The notes: generated by a model not told the origin, from the sequence alone. 64,000 bases of DNA from PALSA-693 sp963702305 (GCA_963702305.1 CAVPBX010000008.1:259926-323925); one strand, 5' to 3'. Shown: positions 7,721-17,040, counted from the stretch's first letter. Made by a program: numbers and translations.

Positions 7721-9277
7721 GTGAAAGAGCTCGTGTACCACCGGTACCTCCTTCCGACGGTCGAGCGGCTGGCGCACAAGGACGCCGTCCTGGAGGGCGA
7801 TTACACCGCGACCTACGCCAGCCACCTGGATCGGACGTGCCGGCTGGCGGACGGGATGGGCCAGGCCCTCGGCGTCGACCGGGGCGATCGCTTCGCGGTC
7901 ATGGCCCTCAACGGCCACCAGTTCCTCGAGCTCTACCACGCCAGCTTCCTGAGCGGCCGCGTCATCAACCCCCTCAACCTGCGCCTGGCCCCGCAGGAGC
8001 TGGCCTTTATCATCAAGGACTCCGGCAGCCGGGTGTGTTTCACGGACGCCTTCTTCGCCCCCATGATCGACACGGTCCGGGCCGAGGCCGGTCTCGACCA
8101 GGTGGTCCTGATCGGCGGCGGCGACGTACCGCACGACATCGCCTTCGAGGAGGTGGTAGCCGCCGGCGAACCTACCGTCCCGGCCGAGCCAGACGAGACC
8201 GACCTGGCGGTGCTGATGTACACCGGCGGGACCACCGGACTCCCCAAGGGGGTCGTGCTGGACAACCGGGCCCTGATGCTGGACATCTACAAGGTCGCCA
8301 CCCGCTGGAGCATGGACGAGAACTTCGTGTACCTGCACCAGACGCCGATGTTTCACGCCGCCTCCCTCGGGGGGATCCTGGCCGTCCCGGCGGTGGGCGG
8401 CCAGACCACCTTCGTCCCGGTGTTCCAGCCGGCCCAGGTGCTCGACGTGATCGAACGCCACCAGGTCACCATGACGGTGATGGTGCCGACGATGGTGGCC
8501 ATGCTGCTCGACCATCCCGACTTCAAGCCGGAGCGGCTGGCGTCGCTGAGCGTGCTGACGTATGGGGCGTCACCGATGCCGACCGCCCTGGTGGAACGGG
8601 TGCTGGCGATGTTCCCGGACATGGACCTGTTCCAGGGGTACGGCATGACCGAGAACTGCGGCCTGCTCACCTGCCTCGGGCCTGAAGAGCACCGCCGGGG
8701 CGGCAACCTGCTCCGTTCCGCGGGGCGGCCCATGCCCGGGTCGGAGCTCAGCATCCAGGACGAGGGCGGCAACCTGCTGCCGGCAGGGCAGAGCGGCGAG
8801 GTGTGCGCCCGGGCCGGCAACTATATGCAGGAGTACTGGAACCGGCCGGAGGAGACGACGGCCGCCTTCCGCGGGGGTTGGTACCACACCGGCGACGCCG
8901 GCTACCTCGACGAGGGCGGGTACCTCTACCTGGTCGACCGGGTCAAAGACATGATCGTCACCGGCGGCGAGAACGTCTACTCCGCCGAGGTCGAGAACGC
9001 CGTCGCCAGTCATCCTGGGGTGGCCCAGGTGGCCGTCATCGGCATCCCGTCCGAGCAGTGGGGGGAGGCGGTACTGGCCATCGTCGTCCCGAAGGACGGT
9101 GTCTCGCTCACCGAGGAGGACATCAAAGCCTGGTCACGGGAGCGCATCGCCGGCTACAAAGTGCCAAAGGTGGTGGAGTTCAGGACCGAGGCCCTGCCGC
9201 TCTCCGGGGCCATGAAGGTCCTCGAGCGCGAGCTCCGCGCCCCCTATTGGGAAGGGCGGGAGCGGGCGGTCCAATAG
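7721..9277 (+). CDS. Acyl-CoA synthetase / fatty-acid-CoA ligase (FadD-like)
   Basis: Member of the ANL adenylating superfamily, which activates a carboxylic acid with ATP and then CoA. The P-loop reads MYTGGTTGLPKGVVL, A5 is FQGYGMTENCG, A7 is WYHTGDAGYLDEGGYLYLVD, A8 is RVKDMIVTGGENVYSAEVE, and the A10 lysine region is LPLSGAMKVLERELR. About 518 aa, standard length. The open frame runs far upstream over the divergent ABC gene, but homology begins at VKELVYHRYLLPTVERLA. Chain-length preference is not readable. It stands alone, divergent from the importer operon. Confidence 0.9.
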   Translation: MKELVYHRYLLPTVERLAHKDAVLEGDYTATYASHLDRTCRLADGMGQALGVDRGDRFAVMALNGHQFLELYHASFLSGRVINPLNLRLAPQELAFIIKDSGSRVCFTDAFFAPMIDTVRAEAGLDQVVLIGGGDVPHDIAFEEVVAAGEPTVPAEPDETDLAVLMYTGGTTGLPKGVVLDNRALMLDIYKVATRWSMDENFVYLHQTPMFHAASLGGILAVPAVGGQTTFVPVFQPAQVLDVIERHQVTMTVMVPTMVAMLLDHPDFKPERLASLSVLTYGASPMPTALVERVLAMFPDMDLFQGYGMTENCGLLTCLGPEEHRRGGNLLRSAGRPMPGSELSIQDEGGNLLPAGQSGEVCARAGNYMQEYWNRPEETTAAFRGGWYHTGDAGYLDEGGYLYLVDRVKDMIVTGGENVYSAEVENAVASHPGVAQVAVIGIPSEQWGEAVLAIVVPKDGVSLTEEDIKAWSRERIAGYKVPKVVEFRTEALPLSGAMKVLERELRAPYWEGRERAVQ

Positions 9278-9296
9278 GTTTGGCGCGCCGGCGGGC

Positions 9297-9719
9297 TCAG
9301 CCGCCGTTGGCGATGGCCTGATCAGCGCTGGCGACGTCGTCGCTCACCTGGGTCAAGCCGGCGTCGAGCTGTCCCAGTCGCGCTTGGGCGTCGGCCAGGG
9401 CCGGCGAGGTCGAGCCCGGCGCCGGACTCGTGGCCGCACCCCCAGCCGCAGCCGCAGCAGGGGCCGGGACCGCCGGCGCCGGCACCGGCTCGGTCCGCGC
9501 TGACCCGCCGGCCGGAGCAGCACCCTGCGGCGGCAAGCCGGCCGCCGGCGTGGCGCCGGTCCCAGCCGCGGACCCGTTCGCCGGCCCCGCCGCAGGAGCC
9601 GGCAGGGACGGGGTGCTCGACACCTGGGTCGACCGGCCGCAGCCGGCGGTCAGAAGGGCGAGGGTGGCGGCGACCACCACAGCTGCGCTCCCCCACCGGA
9701 CCGACCGGATCCCGGTCAT
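9297..9719 (-). CDS. Small Pro/Ala-rich lipoprotein
   Basis: 140 aa with a lipoprotein signal (hydrophobic AAVVVAATLALLTAG then C in lipobox LTAGC), a long Ala/Pro/Gly tether and a short C-terminal helix-like part (LADAQARLGQLDAGLTQVSD). The ATG overlaps the stop of the upstream exported-protein gene (ATGA), so the two are coupled. The C-terminal part resembles the helical style of that neighbour. No known family recognised; function unknown. Convergent with the acyl-CoA ligase. Confidence 0.65.
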   Translation of the reverse strand: MTGIRSVRWGSAAVVVAATLALLTAGCGRSTQVSSTPSLPAPAAGPANGSAAGTGATPAAGLPPQGAAPAGGSARTEPVPAPAVPAPAAAAAGGAATSPAPGSTSPALADAQARLGQLDAGLTQVSDDVASADQAIANGG

Positions 9720-10466
9720 TGCAGATCCTTGAGGGCGGTGCGGACGTCAGTCTCGCCTTGGCGGGCGGCCGCGGCCGAGGCCTTCACCTCGTTCCGGTAC
9801 GGCGTCACCACCCCGTGATTGGCGTTCCACTGGGCCGGGGTGAGGGCCAGCAGGGCCGCGGAGGCGCCGGCGGTCTTCTGGCCGATGGTGGCGATCTGCG
9901 CTTCCAGATCGTGCGTGGCGGCTTGGGCGGCCTGGACGTTCTTGCCCTCGGCCGCCTCCTGGGCGATCGCCTGCTCGAGATCCGTGTCGAGCTGCTTGAG
10001 CGTTGGGACGGTGTCGGTCGTCAGCCGGTCCGTTGCTCGCACCAGGCGAACCTGCGGCACCACCAGGGCGAATACCCGGTAGTCGGTGAAGATGGACGCC
10101 ACCTCGGCTTTGAACTTGGCCGGATCGGTCTCGTTGCGGATGGTGGTCGCCAAGCTGTCGAGCCCGGGGGCCTGCCCGTTGCCGTTGAGATCGCCGGTGA
10201 TGATGTTCGCCGAGCGCGGCCTGGTCGCTGCCAACGAACCATCCGGTCTGCTGCACGAGGGTGGCCGCGGCGTTGAGGGCGGTGCCGCGGACGCTGATGG
10301 CGGTCTCGGCTTGAGTCCGAGCGATGGGGTTGATGCTGGTGCTGGCGGTGGTGGTCGCCGCCGACGCGGCGCTGGCGCCCACGCCGGCCACACCGGCCAC
10401 ACCGGCGACAGCGACGGCGGCGGCGGCCGCAGGCAGGGCGGCGAGGGCTTTTCGAGAACGGCGCAT
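9716..10466 (-). CDS. Exported helical protein of unknown function, frameshifted
   Basis: A signal peptide is clear (MRRSRKALAALPAAAAAVAV, hydrophobic run, AASA-type cleavage). The mature protein is predicted helical: TQAETAISVRGTALNAAATL, then IRNETDPAKFKAEVASIF, FALVVPQVRLV and DLEAQIATIGQKTAGASAAL. The frame changes near 10215 (AALG to ANIITGDLNGNG), and one extra base explains it. GGAGG 8 nt before the ATG sets the start. It forms a two-gene operon with the downstream lipoprotein, so both may act at the cell surface (inference). I do not recognise a characterised family. Confidence 0.68.
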
Positions 10467-10596
10467 GGGTGTTTCCTCCGTAGGGGCGAAAGGATCGGGA
10501 CACCACGAAGGATCGTCCGCTGATGTTCGGGACGGGTCAGCCGCTTGTAAGGGTTGTATGAGGGTGCAGGGCGCGGCTGCTCTGGGGCCCGGCTGG

Positions 10597-11322
10597 TCAG
10601 AGGAGGCCGACGCTGGTGGCCCCGTCGACCATCACGGCCGCCCCGGAGATGTACGCAGCCGGCTGCGAGCAGAGAAAGGCTACGACCCGGCCGAAGTCAG
10701 CGGGATCGCCCATGCTGGTCGGATCGCCGCCCAGTTCGCGCATGCGGTCGGTGGCATGTGGGCCCGGGCAGGCCAGATTGAGGGTCACGCCCGAAGCGAA
10801 CAGATCGGCCGCGGCCGTCTTGGCCCACGCCCACAGACCGGTCCGGGCCAGATTGGACAGGGCCAGACCGGGTATGGGCTGTTTGACGGAATACGAGGTA
10901 AGGCAACAGATGCGGCCCCACCCTCCTGCCTCCAACAAGGGGCGCGCCTCCCGGATGAGCCGGATGGAGGTGGTGAGGTTGGCGTTTACGGCCGCGGCAA
11001 TCTGCTCGTCGGTGACGTCAAGCGCCCGGCTGGGGGGCGGACCGCCCACGTTGGGGACCAGGATGTCCAGCGCGCCGAAACGGTCCCGGGCGGCCTCGAC
11101 GAGACGGGCCGGTACCGCCGGATCCGTGACGTCGGCCACGACCGCGTGCACCTCGCCACCCGCCGCCCGGATGCCGCCCTCGGCGGCGCGCAACGCCTCC
11201 TCGCCCCGGGCGCAGATGACGACCCGGACCCCTTCGGCGGCGAGTGCTTCGGCGGTGGCTCGGCCCAGGCCCTTCGAGGATGCGGTTACCAGCGCCACCT
11301 TGCCGGCGATACCGAGGTCCAT
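10597..11322 (-). CDS. Atypical short-chain dehydrogenase/reductase
   Basis: Rossmann-fold SDR of 241 aa with the nucleotide motif TASSKGLG, VVADVTD, a structural NVGG and the C-terminal GAAVMVDGAT. The canonical active-site YxxxK is missing: after the catalytic-strand region CCLTSYSVKQ comes LALSNLARTG, so Tyr and Lys are replaced by Leu and Arg. Related reductase-like proteins with this substitution are known, so it may be a divergent enzyme or non-catalytic. It begins right after the stop of the M24 peptidase with no spacer, and ends the long lipoylation operon. Confidence 0.8.
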   Translation of the reverse strand: MDLGIAGKVALVTASSKGLGRATAEALAAEGVRVVICARGEEALRAAEGGIRAAGGEVHAVVADVTDPAVPARLVEAARDRFGALDILVPNVGGPPPSRALDVTDEQIAAAVNANLTTSIRLIREARPLLEAGGWGRICCLTSYSVKQPIPGLALSNLARTGLWAWAKTAAADLFASGVTLNLACPGPHATDRMRELGGDPTSMGDPADFGRVVAFLCSQPAAYISGAAVMVDGATSVGLL

Positions 11323-12447
11323 TCAGGCCTCGACCACCGTGAGGTCGTGGCTGACATGGTTGAGGGCCCGCGGACCGGATTCGGTGGCGATCACGATGTC
11401 CTCGATGCGGGCGCCGAATCGTCCCTGCAGGTAAATGCCCGGCTCGACCGAGAAGGCGTGACCGGGAGCCAGCGGCAGGTCGTTGCCGGCGACGATGTAG
11501 GGGTCCTCGTGCTCCTCGAGGCCGATCCCGTGCCCGGTGCGGTGGATGAAGGCCTCGCCATACCCACCCTCGGCGATGACCGTTCGCGCCGCCCCGTCGA
11601 CAGCCTCGCAGGTCGTCCCGACCCGGGCCGCGGCCACCGCGTCGGCTTGCGCCCGCTGCAGCAGGTCGTACAACTCTTTGGCCTCGCCAGTGGGCGGTCC
11701 GGTCCACACCGTCCGGGTGATGTCCGAGCAGTAGCCGTCCATGGTGCCACCGAAGTCGCAGACCACCGGGTCCCCGGCCTCGATGACCCGACGGCCGGCG
11801 TCGTGATGGGGACTGGCCGAGTTGGGGCCGCTCCCGACGATGGCGAAGTTGACCCGCTGGTGACCCTCTGCGACCAGGCGCCGGCCTAGTTCCTGGGAGA
11901 CGTCGCGCTCGGTGCGCCCGATGAGCGGGATGTCACCCCCGAGCAGTTGCGACGCCACCCGGTCGGCGGCCGCCGACGCCATCGCCAGCGCCTCGATCTC
12001 CGCGGCGTCCTTGACGGCGCGCAGCACTCCGGTGACGCGGGACGACACACTCCACTCGGCGTCCGGCAAGCGGCGTTGCAGGCCCAACACGAACGTGGCC
12101 CAGGTCCGGTCGGAGATAGCGACCCGGGAGCGGCCGCCGACCAGTCCGGCCACGATGTCCATGGGGTCCTCCTGTTCCGCCCAGGGCCGGACCGAGAACA
12201 CTTCCGGGTGTGCGCTGACGCGAGGCGCCTCCAGCCGGGGGACGACGAGGGTCGCCGCGTCATCGGCTGGCACCACCAGCATGGTGAGCCGCTCGAGCGG
12301 CATGGCTTCGTAGCCGGTCAGCCAGGGGAGGTCCGCGCCGAGCGACAGGAGGAGGGTGTCGACGCCGAGGTCGGCCATGCGACCGCGGACCCGATCGAGA
12401 CGCGCCACCCGGGCCCCGGACGCGGTGGTGGGGGACGGGGTCGTCAT
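11323..12447 (-). CDS. M24 family metallopeptidase (Xaa-Pro aminopeptidase-like)
   Basis: A creatinase-type N-terminal domain (TLLLSLGADLPWLTGYEAM) is followed by the pita-bread M24 domain. The metal ligands are visible: D in CDFGGTMDGY, D in CSDITRTV, H in HRTGHGIGLEEHEDP, E in FSVEPGIYL and E in RIEDIV. About 374 aa. The ATG shares 4 nt with the stop of the LipB-LipA gene. It probably cleaves N-terminal Xaa-Pro bonds in the cytoplasm. A link to lipoylation is not obvious, though both lie in one operon. Confidence 0.88.
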   Translation of the reverse strand: MTTPSPTTASGARVARLDRVRGRMADLGVDTLLLSLGADLPWLTGYEAMPLERLTMLVVPADDAATLVVPRLEAPRVSAHPEVFSVRPWAEQEDPMDIVAGLVGGRSRVAISDRTWATFVLGLQRRLPDAEWSVSSRVTGVLRAVKDAAEIEALAMASAAADRVASQLLGGDIPLIGRTERDVSQELGRRLVAEGHQRVNFAIVGSGPNSASPHHDAGRRVIEAGDPVVCDFGGTMDGYCSDITRTVWTGPPTGEAKELYDLLQRAQADAVAAARVGTTCEAVDGAARTVIAEGGYGEAFIHRTGHGIGLEEHEDPYIVAGNDLPLAPGHAFSVEPGIYLQGRFGARIEDIVIATESGPRALNHVSHDLTVVEA

Positions 12448-14165
12448 GCGAACGAGCCGACCTCGGCCGGCGGTGTCGCGGTGAGCCCGGCGTCGGCGCC
12501 CGCCGATGCAGTTGACGCGGCGGCAGCTGCCTGGCGGGCGTGATAGCTCGACCGGGTCAGGGGGGAGGCTTCCACGTGGGGGATGCCCATGGCCTCCCCC
12601 GCCGCCTTGACCTGCGCGAACTCGTCCGGAGTCCACCAACGGACCACGGGTAGATGGTGCGACGTCGGCCGCAAGTACTGGCCCACCGTGACGATGTCCA
12701 CCCCCACGCCGTGCAGGTCGGCCAGGGTGGACACCACCTCGCCAAAGCTCTCGCCCATCCCCACCATCAGGCTGGACTTCGTCGTCAGGCCGGCGGCCTT
12801 GGCCCGGGCCAGGACGGCCAGGCTGCGGGCGTACGAGGCCGAAGGCCGAACGGCGCGCTGGAGGCGGGGCACGGTCTCGATGTTGTGGTCCAGCACGTCC
12901 GGCCGAGCGGCGAAGATGGTGCCCAGCGCATCGGGATCGCCCTTGCAGTCGGAGATCAGCAGTTCGACGGCGGTGGCGGGTAGTCGCCGCCGGATGGCCG
13001 CCACGGTCGCCGCGAAGGCGCCGGCGCCGCCATCGACCAGGTCGTCCCGGGCCACCGTGGTCACCACCGCGTGGGCGAGGCCCAGCCGGGCGACGGCCTC
13101 GGCCACCCGCTCGGGCTCACCGGGATCAGGGGGCAGGGGCTTGCGGGTGTCGACCAGGCAGAAGCCGCACGCCCGGGTGCAGCGGTCGCCGTTGATCATG
13201 AAGGTGGCGGTGCCATCCGCCCAGCACTCGTAGATGTTGGGGCAGCCGGCTTCCTCGCAGACTGTCACCAGTTCCAGTTGCCGCATCGTCCGGCGCAACG
13301 ACCGGTACTCGTCGCCCATGCGGGCCTTGACTCGCATCCACTCCGGCTTGCGGGAATCGATCGCCACCCCGCCGGCCGGGTCCACTCCGGCCTCGGCCAG
13401 CCGGCGATCGAGCATCCGGACGGGCACGGGCGCGGCTTCTGGGGCGATCGGCGAGCCCGGCCCCTCACCGCGGGTGAAGGGCGCCAGGTCCTCGGCGGCC
13501 ACTCGCCAGGCCACGTCCTGGCGGTCGACGCGCGGGTACCCCCACACCGACGCCGCCCGCGCCACCATGGCGTCGACGACCTGCGCCATGGGCACGTCGA
13601 TGCCCTCGGCGGCCAGGGAAGTCACCGGCTTGTCGGCGATGCCGCAGGGGACGATGTGGTCGAAGTAGCTCATGTCCGGCGCCACGTTGAGGGCGAAGCC
13701 GTGCATCGAACGACCCCGGGACACGCGCACCCCGATGGCGCAGATCTTGCGGGGCGAGGCGTCGCCCACGCCGACCCAGACGCCGGGGTAGCCGTCGAGC
13801 CGGCTGGCACCGGGCAGCCCCAGATCGGTGAGCACGTCGATCACCAACTGCTCGATGCGGTGCACATGCGCCGGCGAAGCGTTCGGCCCCATCGGGACCG
13901 ACAGGATCGGATACCCGACCAGCTGGCCGGGACCGTGGTAGGTCACGTCGCCGCCGCGGTCGCTTCGCACCAGCTCGGCGCCGACCGTCGAGGGGTCGAC
14001 CAGCACGTGCTCGGCCTTGGCCCGCACGCCGAGGGTGTACACGTGCCGGTGCTCCAGCAACAGCAACCAGTCGTCACCCCCACTCGACCACAGGCCGCGT
14101 TGGAGGGCCAGCCCGTCCTGGTAGCGGACCCGGCCCAGCCAGCGCGCTCGCAGCAGCCCGCTCAC
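12444..14165 (-). CDS. lipB-lipA: LipB-LipA fusion: lipoyl(octanoyl) transferase + lipoyl synthase
   Basis: One unbroken 573-aa frame carries both lipoylation enzymes. Residues 1 to about 215 are LipB: RGGDVTYHGPGQLVGYP, Lys140 in PRKICAIGVRV and Cys174 in HIVPCGI, close to the E. coli catalytic pair Lys135/Cys169. After a linker rich in Pro/Glu, residues about 265-573 are LipA: the auxiliary cluster cysteines CEEAGCPNIYEC, the radical-SAM motif CTRACGFC, VGMGESFGEV and the terminal RSSYHA motif. LipB moves octanoate from ACP to a lipoyl domain and LipA inserts two sulfurs. GTG 14165 overlaps the E2 stop (GTGA), placing it directly behind its likely substrate protein. Confidence 0.92.
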   Translation of the reverse strand: MSGLLRARWLGRVRYQDGLALQRGLWSSGGDDWLLLLEHRHVYTLGVRAKAEHVLVDPSTVGAELVRSDRGGDVTYHGPGQLVGYPILSVPMGPNASPAHVHRIEQLVIDVLTDLGLPGASRLDGYPGVWVGVGDASPRKICAIGVRVSRGRSMHGFALNVAPDMSYFDHIVPCGIADKPVTSLAAEGIDVPMAQVVDAMVARAASVWGYPRVDRQDVAWRVAAEDLAPFTRGEGPGSPIAPEAAPVPVRMLDRRLAEAGVDPAGGVAIDSRKPEWMRVKARMGDEYRSLRRTMRQLELVTVCEEAGCPNIYECWADGTATFMINGDRCTRACGFCLVDTRKPLPPDPGEPERVAEAVARLGLAHAVVTTVARDDLVDGGAGAFAATVAAIRRRLPATAVELLISDCKGDPDALGTIFAARPDVLDHNIETVPRLQRAVRPSASYARSLAVLARAKAAGLTTKSSLMVGMGESFGEVVSTLADLHGVGVDIVTVGQYLRPTSHHLPVVRWWTPDEFAQVKAAGEAMGIPHVEASPLTRSSYHARQAAAAASTASAGADAGLTATPPAEVGSFA

Positions 14166-15568
14166 AGCTCCGCAGCCCAGTCCCGGGTCTCGATGATCGT
14201 CTTGATGGCCGCGACGAAGGCGGCGGCGTAGGCCCCGTCGAACGCCCGGTGATCCCACGACATGACGAGGTTGCCGACGGGGTGCACGGCGATGCCATCG
14301 GAGCCGTCCGGCAGCTCGACCGCCACCGGCCGCTTGCGCACCCCGTCCGTGGACAGGATGGCCACCTGGGGCTGGTTGATGACCGGCACGGTGATGAACG
14401 TCCCGAACGGTCCGGCGTTGGTAACGGTGAAAGTGCCGCCCGAGATGTCATCCATGGTCAGCCGCTTGGCCCGGGCTTTGGCGGCCAGGCCCGAGATCTC
14501 CCGCGCCAACGCCCGCAACCGCTTGCCGTCCGCCTCGTGGATCACCGGGACCAGCAGCCCTTCGAAGTCGAGGTCCACGGCGATACCGATGTTGAGGTCG
14601 TGGTGCACGATCAGGGCGTCGTCGCCGACGGAGCTGTTGACATTGGGGAAGTCGGCCAGGGCGTCGACCACGGCCCGGGTGACGAACGGGAGGTAGGTGA
14701 GACCGAAGCCCTCGGCGTCCCGGAAGCGCGCCTTCTCGGCGCTGCGAACCTTCTCCACGCCGGAGTAGTCCACCTCCATGGCCACCATGGTGTGCGCGGA
14801 GGTGTGCTTGGACCGGACCATGTGCTCGGCGGTCCGGCGCCGGATGTTGGTAAACGGCACGATGGTGTCGCGCTCGCCCCCCGTGGCCACCACCGGCGCG
14901 GGCGTCTGCGGACGGGCCGGCGCCGCCGGAGCGGTCGCCAGCGCGGCCGCAGCGGCAGGGGCCGAGGAAGCGGCCGCGGGGCGGGGGGCCGGCGCGGCCC
15001 CGCCGTTGCGGCGGTCGATCACGGCCAGCACGTCCGAGCGGGTGATCCGCCCGCCCGCGCCGGTCCCGTCGATCTGGGCGGGGTCCAGGTCGTGCTCGGC
15101 GATCAGGCGGCGCACCACCGGGGAGAGCACCCGACCGCCGTCGCCGCCGTCACCGCCGGTGCGGGCCGCCACCGGCTCCCGCGCCGGCGCCGGTTTCGGC
15201 GCGGATTCGACCTCGGCGACCGGCTCCGGGTCGGGTTCTGGTTGGGGCTCGGGTTCTGGTTGGGGCTCGACTTCAGGTTGCGGGGCGGCGGCTTCGGCCT
15301 GGGCCGGGGGCGCCTGGTCGGCCGGCGCCTCCCCCGAGTCGGAGATCACCGCCAGCTTGGTGCCCACATCGACGGTGTCGCCCTCGGGCACCAGGATCTC
15401 GGTGATGACGCCGGCCACGGGCGACGGCACTTCGGAGTCCACCTTGTCGGTCGAGACCTCGAAGAGCACCTCGTCCTCGGCGACGGCGTCGCCGATCTGC
15501 TTCATCCACTTGGTGATGGTCCCCTCGGTGACCGTCTCGCCGAGTTGGGGCATGGTGATGTCAGCCAA
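14162..15568 (-). CDS. Dihydrolipoamide acyltransferase (E2) of a 2-oxoacid dehydrogenase complex
   Basis: Domains in order: one lipoyl domain (residues 1-76, acceptor Lys42 in STDKVDSEV), a Pro/Glu-rich flexible linker, a peripheral subunit-binding domain (LSPVVRRLIAEHDLDPAQI, GTGAGGRITRSDV) and the acyltransferase domain ending in HRAFDGAYAAAF with catalytic His. 468 aa. It could serve pyruvate or 2-oxoglutarate dehydrogenase. The homodimeric aceE at 43.2 kb in the same window makes pyruvate plausible. It overlaps the Lpd gene by 8 nt upstream and LipB-LipA by 4 nt downstream. Confidence 0.9.
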   Translation of the reverse strand: MADITMPQLGETVTEGTITKWMKQIGDAVAEDEVLFEVSTDKVDSEVPSPVAGVITEILVPEGDTVDVGTKLAVISDSGEAPADQAPPAQAEAAAPQPEVEPQPEPEPQPEPDPEPVAEVESAPKPAPAREPVAARTGGDGGDGGRVLSPVVRRLIAEHDLDPAQIDGTGAGGRITRSDVLAVIDRRNGGAAPAPRPAAASSAPAAAAALATAPAAPARPQTPAPVVATGGERDTIVPFTNIRRRTAEHMVRSKHTSAHTMVAMEVDYSGVEKVRSAEKARFRDAEGFGLTYLPFVTRAVVDALADFPNVNSSVGDDALIVHHDLNIGIAVDLDFEGLLVPVIHEADGKRLRALAREISGLAAKARAKRLTMDDISGGTFTVTNAGPFGTFITVPVINQPQVAILSTDGVRKRPVAVELPDGSDGIAVHPVGNLVMSWDHRAFDGAYAAAFVAAIKTIIETRDWAAEL

Positions 15569-16967
15569 CGTGCAGGCCTCTTCCGGTCAGGGCGAGCATG
15601 GTCTCGCCGAACGTCTCCGACAAGGTGGGGTGGGGCTGGATGTAGTGGGCGACCTCCTCGGGGGTGGCTTCCCAGTTGACCGAGAGGTACGCCTGCCCCA
15701 GTTGCTCGGTCACCCACGGGCCGACCATGTGGACCCCGAGCACGCGCCCGGCCCCGCCGTCGAGACGCTTCTCGCAGATCACCTTGACCAGGCCTTCGGG
15801 CTCGCCGACGATGAGGGCCCGGCCGTTGCCGCCGTAGGGATCCTTCTTGGTCACCACGTCGAAGCCGGCCTCCCGGGCGGCATCTTCGGACAGGCCGGCG
15901 AAGGCCACCTCCGGGTGGCAGTAGATGCACCAGGGCACCTTGCCGTAATCGACGGGCACGACCGGGTCACCCAGGATCTGATCGATGATGACCACGGCCT
16001 CGGCGAAACCCACGTGGGCCAGGGCCGGGGTGTCGACCAGGTCGCCGGCCGCGAAAACGCCGGGCTCACCGGTCTGCATGTACTCGTCGACCTCGACGAA
16101 GCCCCGCCGGTCCACCCGGACCTTGGTCCCCTCGAGCCCGAGGTTGTCCGACAGCGGCCGCCGGCCCACGGACACCACCACCGCCTCGACGGTGATCTGC
16201 TCGCCGTCACCGAAGTTGACGGTCGTCGACGTGCCGTCGGCGCTCGGCGTGTGACCGGTGACCGTGACGCCGGTGCGCACCACGATGCCCCGCTTCTTGA
16301 ACGAACGGAGGACCACCTCGGCCACGTCCTTGTCGCAGCCGGGCAGGATCTTCGGGAGCGCTTCGAGCACCGTCACCTCGGCCCCGAGGTCGGAGAGCAT
16401 CGAGGCGAACTCGCAGCCGATGGCGCCGCCGCCGATCACCACGGCCGACGACGGCAGCCGTTCGAGATCGAGGACCTCGTCGGAAGTCATCACCAGGTCG
16501 CCGTCGATGTCGAACCCGGGGATGGAGCGAGGCACCGACCCGGAGGCCAGGATGACGTGGGTTCCCACCAGCTCGGTGCCGTCGTCAACCCGCACCAGGC
16601 GGTCCGGACCGAGGGTGCCGGTACCGATGAAGGTCGTGACCTTTCTCTTCTTCATCAAGCCCTGCAACCCTTTCCAGAGCTGATCGACGACCTTCTGCTT
16701 GCGCGCCTGCGACTGTCCGAACTCGATCGTCGGCGGGTCCACCTCGATGCCGAACTCCTTGGCCCCCGTGACCGTGCGGTAGACCGTTGCCGTCTCGAGG
16801 AACTCCTTGGCCGGGATGCAGCCTCGATGCAGGCAGGTGCCGCCGACCTTCTCCTTCTCCACCACCGCGATGTTGAGACCCGCCAGGCCGCCGCGCAGGG
16901 CCGCGGCATACCCGGCCGGACCTCCGCCGACAATCACCACATCGAACTGCTGGGCCGTTGGGACCAC
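15561..16967 (-). CDS. lpdA: Dihydrolipoamide dehydrogenase (E3)
   Basis: FAD-dependent disulfide oxidoreductase that reoxidises dihydrolipoamide with NAD+. FAD motif VVIVGGGPAGYAAALRG, redox disulfide GGTCLHRGCIPAK, NAD motif VVIGGGAIGCEFASM, second FAD motif VFAAGDLVDTP and the C-terminal active-site HPTLSETFGE are all present. GTG 16967 (VVPTAQQFDVVIVGG) fits family length. A TTG at 16988 is in frame. TAGATT at 16987-16992 could be the -10 box of the whole lpd-E2-lipBA-M24-SDR operon. Divergent from the thiG riboswitch. Confidence 0.92.
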   Translation of the reverse strand: MVPTAQQFDVVIVGGGPAGYAAALRGGLAGLNIAVVEKEKVGGTCLHRGCIPAKEFLETATVYRTVTGAKEFGIEVDPPTIEFGQSQARKQKVVDQLWKGLQGLMKKRKVTTFIGTGTLGPDRLVRVDDGTELVGTHVILASGSVPRSIPGFDIDGDLVMTSDEVLDLERLPSSAVVIGGGAIGCEFASMLSDLGAEVTVLEALPKILPGCDKDVAEVVLRSFKKRGIVVRTGVTVTGHTPSADGTSTTVNFGDGEQITVEAVVVSVGRRPLSDNLGLEGTKVRVDRRGFVEVDEYMQTGEPGVFAAGDLVDTPALAHVGFAEAVVIIDQILGDPVVPVDYGKVPWCIYCHPEVAFAGLSEDAAREAGFDVVTKKDPYGGNGRALIVGEPEGLVKVICEKRLDGGAGRVLGVHMVGPWVTEQLGQAYLSVNWEATPEEVAHYIQPHPTLSETFGETMLALTGRGLHVG

Positions 16968-17040
16968 CTCCTCGAGAGCGACGCCCAATCTAGGTCCTCA
17001 CCGCTGCCGGAGCGGCCAGTAGGCTCGGGGCCACAACGAG

